A stretch of DNA of 64,000 nt from Tissierella simiarum. GTDB taxonomy: Bacteria > Bacillota > Clostridia > Tissierellales > Tissierellaceae. Both the position numbers and the translations under genes were made by a program. Numbering within the stretch: the stretch's first letter is position 1; each line of letters starts with the position of its first letter. Location of the stretch: contig NZ_JAHLPM010000004.1 in NCBI RefSeq assembly GCF_018917865.1, positions 124,001 to 188,000 of the forward strand, read 5' to 3'. The notes under the pieces were generated by a model. That model saw only the letters and a program-made list of their open reading frames with translations, searched no databases and had not been told where the DNA came from. Of this stretch, positions 55,206 through 64,000 are shown one piece after another.

Positions 55206-56381
55206 TTATCTGTTTTTTTTATAGGGATTGTCGATTTCCGTAACCCTTATACCAAAGTTGTCATCAATTACTACTACTTCTCCTTTAGCAATATATTTAC
55301 CATTGGCATAGATGCTTAGCGCTTCTCCTACCAACTTGTCCAATTCAATTACAGTACCTGGACCATATTCTAATATTTCACTAATTCTCTTATTAGTCCG
55401 TCCAAGCTCAGCTGTAATTTCTACTGGAATATCACCTACTAGATCAATAGATTCATTATAGCTAACATTTGGTGATGTGTCAAAGTGTTCAAAATCCGGT
55501 TTTCTTACCACTACTTTTTCTTTTTCAATTTTTTTAATATTATTATCATTTTTATTCATATTCTCTATATTATTAATTTTTTCAGTCTCCACATAATTAG
55601 ATTTATTATTAAATTTATTTTGATAATCATCGTCTTCTGTTTCTGTTTTTAAATTCATGGTTGATGCCGATTCAACATTCATAATAGGCGTCTCCTCTAT
55701 TGGTAAAGAACTTCCTAATAATATATCTACCATTTCCTTTCCAAAATCTAAAGGAATAAGCTGCATAATTTGACTATCAATTAAATCTCCTACTACCATT
55801 TTAAAAGAAATTTTAATAATAGGTACATCACTTTTTAATAGATCAAACTTTTCCCTTCCTTCACTAAATGTTATTTCATAAGATTTAGGTGGTTTTATAT
55901 CAATTTTTTTCATAAACATTTCTGATAAAGATGTAGAAGATGAACCCATCATTTGATTCATAGCTTCACTAACTGCACTTAAATCTAGTTCTGAAATTTC
56001 CCTATTAACATCTACAGTTTCTTTTCCCATCATTAAGTCTGTGATAATCTTAACATCATCAGTATTTAAAATTAATATATTAGATCCTTCTAGACCAGCT
56101 TTATACCCCACATCTATTGCAACAAAAGGTATTTGATATTCATAAGCTAAATCCGCTGCCGTAGTAACCATTACTTTTGGAGTAGTAATAGTCACTTTTT
56201 TATTGAGTAAAGTAGATAATGTAGTAGCAGCTGTACCCATACTAATATTACCTATTTCACCTAAAGCATCTCTTTCAATATCTGAAATAAACTCATCATA
56301 ATCATCAGTACTTACTTCAGTATCAGATGTTCCTCTTAAAAGTACATCAATTTCTTCTTGAGATAGCATATCATTGGCCAT
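55206..56381 (-). CDS. fliY: Flagellar switch phosphatase FliY
   Basis: A switch protein of about 391 aa: an N-terminal CheY-binding peptide (MLSQEEIDVLLRG), a CheC-like domain with two phosphatase motifs (ALGEIGNISMGTAATTLS and VSEAMNQMMGSSSTSL), a Lys/Asn-rich linker, and a C-terminal FliN domain (AELGRTNKRISEIL). It is the long Gram-positive form that both forms the C-ring and hydrolyses CheY-P. ATG 56381 is preferred, with GAAGGTGAG upstream. It overlaps the fliM end by about 11 nt. Confidence 0.95.
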   Translation of the reverse strand: MANDMLSQEEIDVLLRGTSDTEVSTDDYDEFISDIERDALGEIGNISMGTAATTLSTLLNKKVTITTPKVMVTTAADLAYEYQIPFVAIDVGYKAGLEGSNILILNTDDVKIITDLMMGKETVDVNREISELDLSAVSEAMNQMMGSSSTSLSEMFMKKIDIKPPKSYEITFSEGREKFDLLKSDVPIIKISFKMVVGDLIDSQIMQLIPLDFGKEMVDILLGSSLPIEETPIMNVESASTMNLKTETEDDDYQNKFNNKSNYVETEKINNIENMNKNDNNIKKIEKEKVVVRKPDFEHFDTSPNVSYNESIDLVGDIPVEITAELGRTNKRISEILEYGPGTVIELDKLVGEALSIYANGKYIAKGEVVVIDDNFGIRVTEIDNPYKKNR

Positions 56382-57369
56382 TGTCATTCTCACCTTCCTT
56401 TACAACTTCAGCTATTTTTACTGCCATTTTTTTATTCGATACTCCTGCCTGACCTAAAAATTTAACATTGCTTCCTACTTTTATACCAACTAATTCTTTA
56501 TTATTCACATTTAATTTAATTACATCTCCTAATTGAAGATTTAGAATATCTTTAACTGGTACAACTGTAGAACCTAGCTCTGCTATTAAAGGAACCTTAG
56601 TAGCTAACATCCTTTCTCTAATGGCTTTTTGTTCAATTTCAGAATATTCTTTAGTATTTGTAGAGAACCAAAACTTAGTGCTCAATTTATCTAATATTGG
56701 CTCTAATACAATATAAGGTATACAGATATTTAACATACCCTCTGTTGATCCTACTTCTATATTCATGGTTACCAAAGCTATAGTTTCATTAGGTGGTACT
56801 ATTTGAGCAAATTGAGGATTTGTTTCAATTTTTTCTAAATAAGGTTTTAAATCTACAACATTGCTCCAAGCTTCTTTTAAATCTGCCATTACTTTTTGCA
56901 TCATACTCTTAAGTAAAGATAGTTCTATTTCTGTAAATCCTCTTATTTCTTGTTTATTAGTTCCATCTCCTCCTAGTAATCTATCTATAATTGTATATAC
57001 TACATTTGTAGACATATCAATAAGAACTTGACCATTTAAAGGAGCAAAATCTATGATACTCAAAAAAGCTGGATTTGATATAGCATTACTAAATTCACTA
57101 TAAGCAAATTGATCTACTGTTAAAATACTTACTTTAACTGGAGATCGTAAATAACCCGACAGAAAAGTCTGTAACAGTCTGCCAAAGTTTTCATGAATTA
57201 TCTCCAAGGTTCTTAGCTGATCTTTAGCAATTTTTTGAGGGTTTTTAAAATCATATTTTTTTATTTTTTTAGAACTTTCCACTTCTTGAATTTCTTCTAC
57301 ATCAACTTCACCGGAATTTAATGCTTGAAGAAGGGCATCAATTTCATTCTGGGATAATACTTCAGACAA
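56371..57369 (-). CDS. fliM: Flagellar motor switch protein FliM
   Basis: A 332-aa FliM with an N-terminal CheY-P-binding peptide (LSQNEIDALLQAL), a CheC-like middle domain without obvious phosphatase residues, and a C-terminal FliN-like surface (SPOA) domain. GGDGTNKQEIRGFTEIE is typical. TTG 57369 starts 9 nt after GGAGG. It is followed by fliY in coupled arrangement. Confidence 0.96.
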   Translation of the reverse strand: MSEVLSQNEIDALLQALNSGEVDVEEIQEVESSKKIKKYDFKNPQKIAKDQLRTLEIIHENFGRLLQTFLSGYLRSPVKVSILTVDQFAYSEFSNAISNPAFLSIIDFAPLNGQVLIDMSTNVVYTIIDRLLGGDGTNKQEIRGFTEIELSLLKSMMQKVMADLKEAWSNVVDLKPYLEKIETNPQFAQIVPPNETIALVTMNIEVGSTEGMLNICIPYIVLEPILDKLSTKFWFSTNTKEYSEIEQKAIRERMLATKVPLIAELGSTVVPVKDILNLQLGDVIKLNVNNKELVGIKVGSNVKFLGQAGVSNKKMAVKIAEVVKEGENDNGQ

Positions 57370-57387
57370 TTGGTTCTACCTCCCTCC

Positions 57388-57804
57388 CTACTGAATAATA
57401 AAATCACTGAAATATACATTAGTTATATTTTCATCATTAAACAACTTGATAACACTTTCTTTAATCTCTTTTTGCAGATTTACTTGTCCTTCTTTTCCCT
57501 TAAGATCATCTTCTGTTTTGTTTCTTATGATCTTATTTAAATCATCTCTGATTAAAAATTGCTTTCCATCAAGTTTTTCATGAGTTTTTTTATCAGCAGC
57601 CTCTAAGGTTATTTTTACTTTTAATATTTTCTTACTATCCTTTATGTTACAATACATATCCTCTAAAGTTAAACTGTAGGTAGCAATTTCCTTTTGTGAA
57701 TTAGGATTTTTATTTTTATAAATCATAATACCTATTGCTACTCCAGCTATAGAAAAAATCAGCGCTATTATAACTATGATTATGATAGTATTCTTGCTTC
57801 CCAT
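57388..57804 (-). CDS. fliL: Flagellar basal body protein FliL
   Basis: A FliL of about 138 aa. It starts at ATG 57804 (MGSKNTIIII) with GGAGTGG upstream, which puts it 19 nt downstream of motB. The longer frame would overlap motB. An N-terminal membrane helix (about 5-28) is followed by a periplasmic-side domain that surrounds and supports the stator units. Confidence 0.9.
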   Translation of the reverse strand: MGSKNTIIIIVIIALIFSIAGVAIGIMIYKNKNPNSQKEIATYSLTLEDMYCNIKDSKKILKVKITLEAADKKTHEKLDGKQFLIRDDLNKIIRNKTEDDLKGKEGQVNLQKEIKESVIKLFNDENITNVYFSDFIIQ

Positions 57805-57823
57805 AAAACCACTCCGTTCTATT

Positions 57824-58549
57824 TTACTTTGGCTCAAATTCTCCATAAGATGTTTTTAAAATTACAATATCAACTCTTCTATTCCTTGCTTTATTATTAG
57901 GTGTATCATTAGGTGCTATAGGTCTATAAAAGCTATAGCCAGAAGATGAAATTCTATTTCCATCAATTTTTTCAATTTCAACTAGATGTCTTAACACATT
58001 AGTAGCTCTAGCTGAAGATAATTCCCAGTTAGTGGGATATTTTGATATTCTAATTATGGGGTCAGTATCTGTATGTCCTTCAACCTTAATATGCCTATCT
58101 ACAAACTCCTCCCTATTTAATATTTCAGCTACTGAGTGAAGAATTTCTATAGATTCTGGCTTTAAGGCCGCTTTCCCTGAGTCAAAAAGAACATTGTCCA
58201 TAAATCTTACAATCAATCCTCTTTCTTCAACTTTAAGAGTAATTTCCTCGCCTAGGCCTAAAGTCTCAGCATAATCTTCTAAGTATTCTTTTAATTTTTC
58301 AAGTTCATCTTCTAAATATTGATCATCACCAGTCACATTTTTAGGAAAATCTAAAGAGGCACTTCCATCAAAGACTCCTGTTCCTCCCTGAAAGCTATTC
58401 ATTATACTTCTAAACTTTTCAGCATCTATTTCGGAAAAAGAGAATAAAAGAACAAAAAAAGCTAGAAGCAACGTTACCATGTCGCTATATGTAGTAAGCC
58501 AGCTTGGACTTCCTCCACTTTCTTCAACTCGCCTTCTTCTTCTACTCAT
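57824..58549 (-). CDS. motB: Flagellar stator protein MotB
   Basis: A 241-aa MotB. The membrane helix carries the proton- or sodium-binding Asp in SWLTTYSDMVTLLLAFF. A C-terminal OmpA/MotB peptidoglycan-binding domain has IKVEGHTDTDPI and ARNRRVDIVI. It forms the stator with MotA (5:2). It overlaps motA by a base and is followed by fliL. Confidence 0.95.
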   Translation of the reverse strand: MSRRRRRVEESGGSPSWLTTYSDMVTLLLAFFVLLFSFSEIDAEKFRSIMNSFQGGTGVFDGSASLDFPKNVTGDDQYLEDELEKLKEYLEDYAETLGLGEEITLKVEERGLIVRFMDNVLFDSGKAALKPESIEILHSVAEILNREEFVDRHIKVEGHTDTDPIIRISKYPTNWELSSARATNVLRHLVEIEKIDGNRISSSGYSFYRPIAPNDTPNNKARNRRVDIVILKTSYGEFEPK

Positions 58550-59334
58550 TATGCTCCCTCTCTCTCTAGCTCTTTCCTAAATTCTTTTCTCATTTCTGGT
58601 GGTATAAAGGTTTTCAACTTTTCTTCAATTATTCTTGGATTCTCTCCTGCTTGTATAGATAAAAGTCCTTCTATCATTAATTCTTTAACTAAGACTTCAG
58701 ATTTACTTCTTACCTTCAGTTTTTGAGCTAAAGGCAAGAATATAACATTCGCTAGTAAAGAACCGTAAAATGTTGTTACTAAAGCTACTGACATACTTGG
58801 TCCTATTGCTTTCGGATCGTCCATCTTTTTTAGCATGTTTATTAGCCCAATAAGAGTTCCTATCATACCAAATGCCGGTGCATAAGTTCCCATAGCCTCT
58901 AGTATACCTTGTCCCTCTGAGTGTCGTTCCTCAAGAAAAACTAACTCAGTTTCCAAAATATTTCTGACTAACTCTGGGTCTGTCCCATCAACTATAAGCA
59001 TGATACCTTTCTTTAAAAAATCATCATCTAATTTAGAACCATATTCTTCCAAAGACAGTAATCCTTCTTTTCTTGCAATATTAGCTAAATTTATAATTTC
59101 TTCAATTATTTCATTAGCTGATGTATCTTTGTAAAACATAGTCTTCTTTAAAACTTTTGATAGATTTAGAAAGTTATTTATTGGGAAACAAACTAAAGTT
59201 GAAGCTATGGTTCCTCCTAGAACTATAACAACCGAAGCCCAATCCCAGTATGATCCTAGTTCTCCTGAGACCAAAATTCCCCAAACTGTAAATCCAATTC
59301 CCAATATTAGACCAACTACTGTTGATATATCCAA
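58549..59334 (-). CDS. motA: Flagellar stator protein MotA
   Basis: A 261-aa MotA/ExbB-like protein with four membrane helices. The conserved GTLIGLINMLKKMDDP, GPSMSVALVTTFYGSLLANVIFLPLA and RLK-type charged cytoplasmic loop are present. It carries ions across the membrane to drive rotation. It precedes motB in the usual way. Confidence 0.96.
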   Translation of the reverse strand: MDISTVVGLILGIGFTVWGILVSGELGSYWDWASVVIVLGGTIASTLVCFPINNFLNLSKVLKKTMFYKDTSANEIIEEIINLANIARKEGLLSLEEYGSKLDDDFLKKGIMLIVDGTDPELVRNILETELVFLEERHSEGQGILEAMGTYAPAFGMIGTLIGLINMLKKMDDPKAIGPSMSVALVTTFYGSLLANVIFLPLAQKLKVRSKSEVLVKELMIEGLLSIQAGENPRIIEEKLKTFIPPEMRKEFRKELEREGA

Positions 59335-59337
59335 TTG

Positions 59338-59550
59338 CTACACCTCGTTTCCCTCATATCTTCTTTCATGGTAAAAGGCTTTTGCCTTAAACTTTATTAC
59401 TTCATTGATTATATCGTCTATAGAATCCATTACAACAACTTTTTGTCCATTAGTAAGGGTAATGACAGTATCTGGAGTTTCTTCAACATATAAAATCAAA
59501 TCAGAATTTACCACAAACTCTTTGCCATTCAATCTCTTTACCTTTATCAC
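59338..59550 (-). CDS. flbD: FlbD-family (SwrD-like) flagellar protein
   Basis: A 70-aa FlbD-family protein: MIKVKRLNGKEFVVN and IITLTNGQKVVV-type segments (here TVITLTNGQKVVVMDS) are diagnostic. In Bacillus, SwrD is required for motor power. It starts at GTG 59550 and lies between flgE and motA, as in Bacillus. A strong hairpin precedes it. Confidence 0.9.
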   Translation of the reverse strand: MIKVKRLNGKEFVVNSDLILYVEETPDTVITLTNGQKVVVMDSIDDIINEVIKFKAKAFYHERRYEGNEV

Positions 59551-59568
59551 AGTATCCCACCTTTATAA

Positions 59569-59606
59569 GATAGGGTAGGTAGGTAAATATATCTATCTAC
59601 CCTATC
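59569..59606 (-). other. Intercistronic hairpin between flgE and flbD
   Basis: GATAGGGTAG pairs with CTACCCTATC (10 bp), extended by a few more base pairs after a mismatch. No T-run follows on the minus strand. It sits just before the flbD Shine-Dalgarno and may be an RNase processing or mRNA-stability element that separates the abundant hook protein from the motor genes. Confidence 0.6.
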
Positions 59607-59615
59607 CTAATAACT

Positions 59616-60992
59616 TTATCTCTTTATATTTACTAATTCTTGAAGCATTTCATCAGAAGCAGTAATTATTCTTGAGTTAGCCTGAAATCCTCTTTGAGTA
59701 GTTATCATTTCAGTAAATTCCAAGGATATATCTACATTTGACATCTCAAGGTTTCCTGCATTTATTGCTCCATATCCATTAGCTCCTGCTTTTCCTAACT
59801 GTGGCTCTCCAGAATTACGTGTATCTATAAAAAAGTTACTTCCTAGTTTTTGTAATCCCATAGGATTATCAAATTTGGCTACCATTACTTGTCCTAAAAC
59901 TTTTTTTTCACCATTACTAAAGGATCCTACAATCTCACCTGCACCATTAATCGAAAAACCTTCTATTTTTCCAGAGGTTTCACCGTCTTGTTTATAAGGC
60001 TTTGCATCCATTTCATTTGCATACTGATGTAAATCTTTATAAGTATTTTCATTTTCCTTATCGAAAAGTGTGATATCTTTAAGATTACCATTAGGTCCTT
60101 TTGCATCTGTTATCTCTTCATCATCTTTATCATAATTGAATACAATATCATTTAAATTAGTGAGATTTATTTTTTCTAATAAATTAGTATCACCTTTTAT
60201 ATTTTTTCCTCCAATGGTTTCAATATTTCCATTTTTATCAAAAGTAATATCTATACCATCAGCTCCATCAATTCCAACAGTTCCACTATCTTCATGCTTA
60301 TAATAATTTTTTGTAGCATTGTCAGTAATTCTATCTATGGTCATTCTCCATTGACCAGTATCATTTTTTATAAATTTAAAAGTTACAGTATAAGTATTTC
60401 CTAAGCTATCTACAATTTCTGTATCCGCCTTGTGTTCTGTATCATTTTCTAATCTAGAATCTAAGTTTCCTCTAATTATAATATTTTCAGTTGCTGTTGC
60501 CCCTTTTGTTTCTGATTTGTTAATCCTTATATTAGCTATATCTGAAGTAATGTTACCATTTTCATCAGCTCTATAACCTAATACCTTAAAACCATCAGCA
60601 GTAACTAAATTTCCATCTCTATCTAGAGAAAAGTTCCCTGCTCTTGTATAATATCTATTTCCAAAATTCGGATCGTCAGATACTACAAAAAATCCTTCTC
60701 CATCTATCATTAAATCTGTAGGATTTTCCGTCCTTTGTGCAGGTCCTTTAGTGTGTATTGTATTTATAGAACCAACACTAACACCCATACCTACTTGTTG
60801 AGGGTTTGTTCCACCTTTACCTCCCTGTGGAGCACTAGCTCCTTGTATCACTTGATTAAATACTTCTTGAAAAGTCATTTGACCTCTTTTAAACCCCACT
60901 GTATTAACATTAGCAATGTTATTACCAATAACATCCATCTTGCTCTGATGTGTTCTTAATCCAGATACACCAGAATACATTGATCTCATCAT
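59616..60992 (-). CDS. flgE: Flagellar hook protein FlgE
   Basis: A hook protein of about 458 aa. The N-terminal rod/hook motif SMYSGVSGLRTHQSKMDVIGNNIANVNTVGFK and the C-terminal LEFTEMITTQRGFQANSRIITASDEMLQELVNIKR are intact, with the variable D1-D2 domains between. ATG 60992 (MMRSMYSG) has GGAGGT 7 nt upstream, so the 45-nt upstream frame is not used. It polymerises into the hook. Confidence 0.95.
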   Translation of the reverse strand: MMRSMYSGVSGLRTHQSKMDVIGNNIANVNTVGFKRGQMTFQEVFNQVIQGASAPQGGKGGTNPQQVGMGVSVGSINTIHTKGPAQRTENPTDLMIDGEGFFVVSDDPNFGNRYYTRAGNFSLDRDGNLVTADGFKVLGYRADENGNITSDIANIRINKSETKGATATENIIIRGNLDSRLENDTEHKADTEIVDSLGNTYTVTFKFIKNDTGQWRMTIDRITDNATKNYYKHEDSGTVGIDGADGIDITFDKNGNIETIGGKNIKGDTNLLEKINLTNLNDIVFNYDKDDEEITDAKGPNGNLKDITLFDKENENTYKDLHQYANEMDAKPYKQDGETSGKIEGFSINGAGEIVGSFSNGEKKVLGQVMVAKFDNPMGLQKLGSNFFIDTRNSGEPQLGKAGANGYGAINAGNLEMSNVDISLEFTEMITTQRGFQANSRIITASDEMLQELVNIKR

Positions 60993-61068
60993 ATTACATA
61001 CCTCCATTATATTGAGCAGCAGTATACCATCCATCAATCAAGTATACATAACCTCCTTAAAGGTCCAG

Positions 61069-61449
61069 TTATATTATTACTGCTCCATCAATATTTGTAA
61101 ATATATTTTCTTTTAATTGTTCCTTATTTACTGTTGTTATAATCGTTTTATTGTTGATACTAGCAATGAAAGCTTTGTCTTCCATTAGAATAAGAGCATC
61201 TTTAATTCCTTTATCTTCAGCTCTATTAAAAGCTATTTTTAGCTTTTCCATCTCCTCATTAGTTAAATCCATTTCTCTTCTATTTAACCTTTCTAATGCA
61301 TGTTTAGAAAACTTGATTTCCTCATCTCTATTTTGTATACGGTTTAGTATTTGATGAAAGTCTTTATTAGAACTTATTTTATTATTGTTTAAAGGTTTAG
61401 ACGAATTAATCAACCTATTTTCTAACTGCCTAACATCTATTTTATTCAT
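61069..61449 (-). CDS. Flagellar operon protein, TIGR02530-like
   Basis: A protein of about 126 aa. It starts at ATG 61449 (MNKIDVRQLE) with GAGGTTG upstream. The longer frame would overlap flgD and read a Lys/Arg-rich artefact. The middle segment IKFSKHALERLNRREMDLTNEEMEKLKIAFNRAEDKGIKDALILM matches a short domain commonly annotated as flagellar operon protein between flgD and flgE. Its function is unknown. The Bacillus counterpart at this position is a small ylzI-type ORF. Confidence 0.8.
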   Translation of the reverse strand: MNKIDVRQLENRLINSSKPLNNNKISSNKDFHQILNRIQNRDEEIKFSKHALERLNRREMDLTNEEMEKLKIAFNRAEDKGIKDALILMEDKAFIASINNKTIITTVNKEQLKENIFTNIDGAVII

Positions 61450-61462
61450 ATTAACAACCTCA

Positions 61463-61873
61463 TTATTCTTCGACCTTTGTATCCTCTTTTTCTCCCTCTT
61501 CCTCTTCCACTTCTTTACCTGTATAAGCTTCAAAAGCCTTTCTTATGCTAGTTATTTCTTTTAATATCTCTACATTAGCTTTGATTTGATTCAAATTCAT
61601 TAAATCCAACCCATCTAATATTTCATCTGTCCTTGAATCCAAAATTTTATTTAAGTTCTGCATTTGTTCAAGAGAACTAAATTGAGCTAATTGTGCAATA
61701 AATTCTCTATCTTCCATTGGGTTCAAAGGGTCTTGATTAGATAATTGGGTTGTTAATAACCTTAAAAAAGCATCTTTGTCTAACTCTCCAGTGTTTTTAC
61801 TACTATTTTCTTTTTTCTGATTTTCCTCACCAAATTTATATACGTATTCCGTTGTTTTATTTTCTACTTTCAT
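61463..61873 (-). CDS. flgD: Flagellar hook-capping protein FlgD
   Basis: A 136-aa FlgD, shorter than many homologues. The N-terminal export/capping region is complete: [41 protein letters not shown]. The C-terminal Ig-like domain is missing and replaced by an acidic tail. It scaffolds hook assembly. AGGAGGTG before ATG 61873 supports the start. Confidence 0.92.
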   Translation of the reverse strand: MKVENKTTEYVYKFGEENQKKENSSKNTGELDKDAFLRLLTTQLSNQDPLNPMEDREFIAQLAQFSSLEQMQNLNKILDSRTDEILDGLDLMNLNQIKANVEILKEITSIRKAFEAYTGKEVEEEEGEKEDTKVEE

Positions 61874-61888
61874 ATATACACACCTCCT

Positions 61889-63187
61889 TTAAGCTAAAAT
61901 ATTTAAACTACTTTCATTGTAAATACCCATATTGTTTATAGGTTCAGATAATGAATTATCTTCGTAGCCCACTATTTTTTTAGTTTCCTCATTTTTTACT
62001 TTAATTTTCTTATTCTTCGGTTTAAAATTAAATTCACTAGAATTTTTCTTATCAAAGTCACTATTGTTTCCAACAAAAACTTCAAAGGTTTTAATTTCTA
62101 ATCCTGATTCTTTCATTCCTTCTTTTAATTGAATCAGATTTGTTTCTATCAGCTCTTTGGTTCTATAGTTGTCTACCAAAGCCTTAGCTAAAACAACTCC
62201 ATCTTCCATTTCAATTTTTAAAACTAATTCCCCTAATATTTCTGGCTTTAATTTAATTTTTATTTCATTTTTTTCTTCATTTAAAGATATTTTTATTTTA
62301 TCTACAATTTGCTGAAAAATTTCTCTTCTTTCAACTTGATGAGTTTCTTCTTTTTCTAGCTTAATATCATTATCAAATCCTAGTTTTCCTTTATTAAATA
62401 CTGATGACAAGTCTAGTTCCATATCCATATCTACATCTTTTTTTGCGTTTTCTTCTTGATTCGAGTAGTCCTCCTGATTCAAACTATTGCCTTCAGTCAT
62501 ACTAATTTGGGATTCTAACTTATTAAACACTTCTCCATCATCAAGCCCAGTATTAGATTTTAATTCTATAGATTTATTTTCTTTATTAATTTCAATTTCT
62601 GCTTCTACGTCTTCATTAAGGATATTATCGGTTAAAAGATTTTTGGTTTTGACATCATCAGTTTTTAAGAATTGAGTCATTTCTTCTACTGATGTATTAG
62701 ATTTTTTTCCACTTTCTGTGTTCACTGCTAAAACACTATTATGAAGACTTAAATCCATTGCTTCATCTATAGAATTTGATTCTGATATTGTACTTATTGA
62801 ATCATCTTGAATAACTAATTCTGTCTCTGATAATTTAAAAACTTCATTATCAATTAATTTTTCTGATTCAACTTCTTCAATACTTCCAGATATCAAGTTA
62901 AATAAATTAATTATATTTTCATATCCAGCTGTTTTGTTTTTTTCGTTAAATTCTACTTTGTTTTCTTCTTCATCTACCTTATTAGTTTGTCCTTCATTTG
63001 GATTTAAAGCTGTTTCTTTGCTAGAATTTAAATTATTATCTTTATTTACTTCCTTATTTAAATCCTTAATATTATTATTTGTCGTAGATAAAATATCCAT
63101 AAAATTTTTATCTTTTTGAAGTTTGGCGTTGTTCTTGCTACCTTCAGATTTTAAGGATTGTTTAAAATCCATAATTTTAACTTCCAT
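61889..63187 (-). CDS. fliK: Flagellar hook-length control protein FliK
   Basis: A 432-aa FliK-type ruler protein: a long, low-complexity, acidic, Asn/Ser/Glu-rich N-terminal region (about 1-290) and a compact C-terminal domain (about 295-385) with LKPEILGELVLKIEMEDGVVLAKALVDN that contacts FlhB. It measures the hook and triggers FlhB switching. The sequence is poorly conserved, as usual, so the call rests on the C-terminal domain and on position. Confidence 0.85.
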   Translation of the reverse strand: MEVKIMDFKQSLKSEGSKNNAKLQKDKNFMDILSTTNNNIKDLNKEVNKDNNLNSSKETALNPNEGQTNKVDEEENKVEFNEKNKTAGYENIINLFNLISGSIEEVESEKLIDNEVFKLSETELVIQDDSISTISESNSIDEAMDLSLHNSVLAVNTESGKKSNTSVEEMTQFLKTDDVKTKNLLTDNILNEDVEAEIEINKENKSIELKSNTGLDDGEVFNKLESQISMTEGNSLNQEDYSNQEENAKKDVDMDMELDLSSVFNKGKLGFDNDIKLEKEETHQVERREIFQQIVDKIKISLNEEKNEIKIKLKPEILGELVLKIEMEDGVVLAKALVDNYRTKELIETNLIQLKEGMKESGLEIKTFEVFVGNNSDFDKKNSSEFNFKPKNKKIKVKNEETKKIVGYEDNSLSEPINNMGIYNESSLNILA

Positions 63188-63201
63188 GTTCTCACCTCCT
63201 T

Positions 63202-64000
63202 TTAATTATTTGTATTGGGTTTAGCCAATAGCTGAGTTATTTGGGAAGCTTTATCGGCTTCCATATAATTCAAAACCTTAGATAAGGTTTGATTTTTCAT
63301 TCTAGTTAATACATCTACTATAATCAATCTATCAGATATTTCATATATAGGATTAGCATCTATTTCTAGAGAAGTTACTGTTTTATCATTTACCATCATT
63401 TTTTCAACAATTTTGGCTACTTTATCAGGACCCATTTTTTCATATACGGCTACTAGGTCTGTTATTTTTTGCTGATATTCACTAACAAATTCAATAGATC
63501 TGCTTATTTCTGGGGCAATAGATATCTCATCTTTATTTAATTCTTCTTCCCTTCTAATAGCTGAAAATAATTCTTCAGTAAAATTCTCATCATTGATCTT
63601 TGAAAGTATTTCTGCTGATTTTAAAATAGACAAATTCTTATAAACCTTTGCCAGTTGATTTATAGAATATCCTTCAGTATTCCCGATTTCCTTAATAGCT
63701 ATATCCACTGGTTTAGCCTCATAAAGTTTTGCAAGATCTTCAAGTTTATTTTCTTCTATGGTTTTCTTTAAAATTGCGGCTTCTACATTAGAACTTTTTT
63801 TAGGATCAAAGGAACCTAAAACTTGATCTTTTATTCTTGGATCTATGTAATATAAAATTTCAGCAGTTTTATCTTCTCTCATAAAATATAAGATTTTACT
63901 TAAATTATTTATATAATCCATTTCTCCTTCATATCTTTTTTCAACTTCTTTAATTGTAATCAATAAATCTTGTTTATCTAACCTAGATGCTTCTGCGAGA
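63202..64000 (-). CDS. YlxF/MotE-like protein, partial at window edge
   Basis: The frame is open to the window edge, and the visible part begins in a segment reading LAEASRLDKQDLLITIKEVEKRYEGEM. Nothing at the visible left of it looks like a natural start. It shows repeats of the MgtE N-terminal type (MREDKTAEILYYIDP, GPDKVAKIVEKM, NYMEADKASQIT) and coiled coil. In Bacillus, YlxF sits between fliJ and fliK. Its role is probably in basal-body or stator/export assembly, but this is inferred from place. The 5' end lies outside the window. Confidence 0.8.
   Translation of the reverse strand, partial: LAEASRLDKQDLLITIKEVEKRYEGEMDYINNLSKILYFMREDKTAEILYYIDPRIKDQVLGSFDPKKSSNVEAAILKKTIEENKLEDLAKLYEAKPVDIAIKEIGNTEGYSINQLAKVYKNLSILKSAEILSKINDENFTEELFSAIRREEELNKDEISIAPEISRSIEFVSEYQQKITDLVAVYEKMGPDKVAKIVEKMMVNDKTVTSLEIDANPIYEISDRLIIVDVLTRMKNQTLSKVLNYMEADKASQITQLLAKPNTNN

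Noticed and set aside
1-64000. CRISPR array, rRNA genes, toxin-antitoxin or restriction systems
   Set aside because: No regularly spaced repeats, rRNA segments or characteristic defence genes were seen. The cluster behind recA is the only candidate for a defence or repair system.

Overview
The window is strongly AT-rich bacterial chromosome, and nearly every gene lies on the minus strand. The gene families and their order point to a motile, probably spore-forming, low-GC Gram-positive bacterium of the Clostridia or Tissierellia type. The evidence is a Bacillus/Clostridium-style fla/che operon (with FliY, CheC, CheD, FlhF, FlhG and SigD), Gram-positive PolC, the order rpsB-tsf-pyrH-frr-uppS-cdsA-rseP-ispG-polC-rimP-nusA-ylxR-infB-rbfA, and YmxH, YmxG and TepA near dapG. 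The species cannot be named from the sequence alone. All coordinates below read right to left in the direction of transcription.

Positions 63,202-64,000 down to 39,140 form one uninterrupted flagellar and chemotaxis operon entering from the right edge: ylxF/motE, fliK, flgD, a TIGR02530-like gene, flgE, flbD, motA, motB, fliL, fliM, fliY, cheY, fliO, fliP, fliQ, fliR, flhB, flhA, flhF, flhG, a PilZ gene, cheB, cheA, cheW, cheC, cheD, sigD, a DUF342/FapA-like gene, a short basic unknown gene and a SwrB-position gene. It builds the hook, the export gate, the stator and the switch, and ends with the flagellar sigma factor. CheR and the methyl-accepting receptors are not in the window.

Positions 39,147 to 14,776 hold translation, envelope and RNA genes: rpsB-tsf-pyrH-frr-uppS-cdsA-rseP-ispG, mgtC-like and polC, rimP-nusA-ylxR-infB-rbfA-nrnA-truB-ribF, rpsO, pnp, a polysaccharide deacetylase, an M16 peptidase, dut and ymxH. 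Near-consensus SigA promoters precede rpsB and rimP. Intercistronic hairpins separate several of the genes. The dxr gene usually found between cdsA and rseP is absent, although ispG is present.

Positions 14,702 to 10,916 run from aspartokinase to tepA and are interrupted at about 11,640-13,480 by a graveyard of broken mobile and accessory DNA. It contains an IS3-family transposase tail with one terminal repeat, a short membrane ORF apparently cut by that IS end, a 5'-truncated GNAT acetyltransferase, and a plus-strand tyrosine-recombinase pseudogene with a stop codon and frameshifts.

Positions 10,892 to 133 carry uppP-ftsK-rimO-pgsA-cinA, then recA with its own consensus promoter and LexA (SOS) box. 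Directly behind recA lies the most unusual part of the window: an SbcD/Mre11-like nuclease and an SbcC/Rad50-like ATPase split into separate N-terminal and C-terminal proteins, with a small coiled-coil protein encoded between them. The N-terminal half ends in a C2H2-like metal site at the place where a zinc hook would be. The arrangement suggests an SOS-controlled DNA-end processing machine of unusual architecture.
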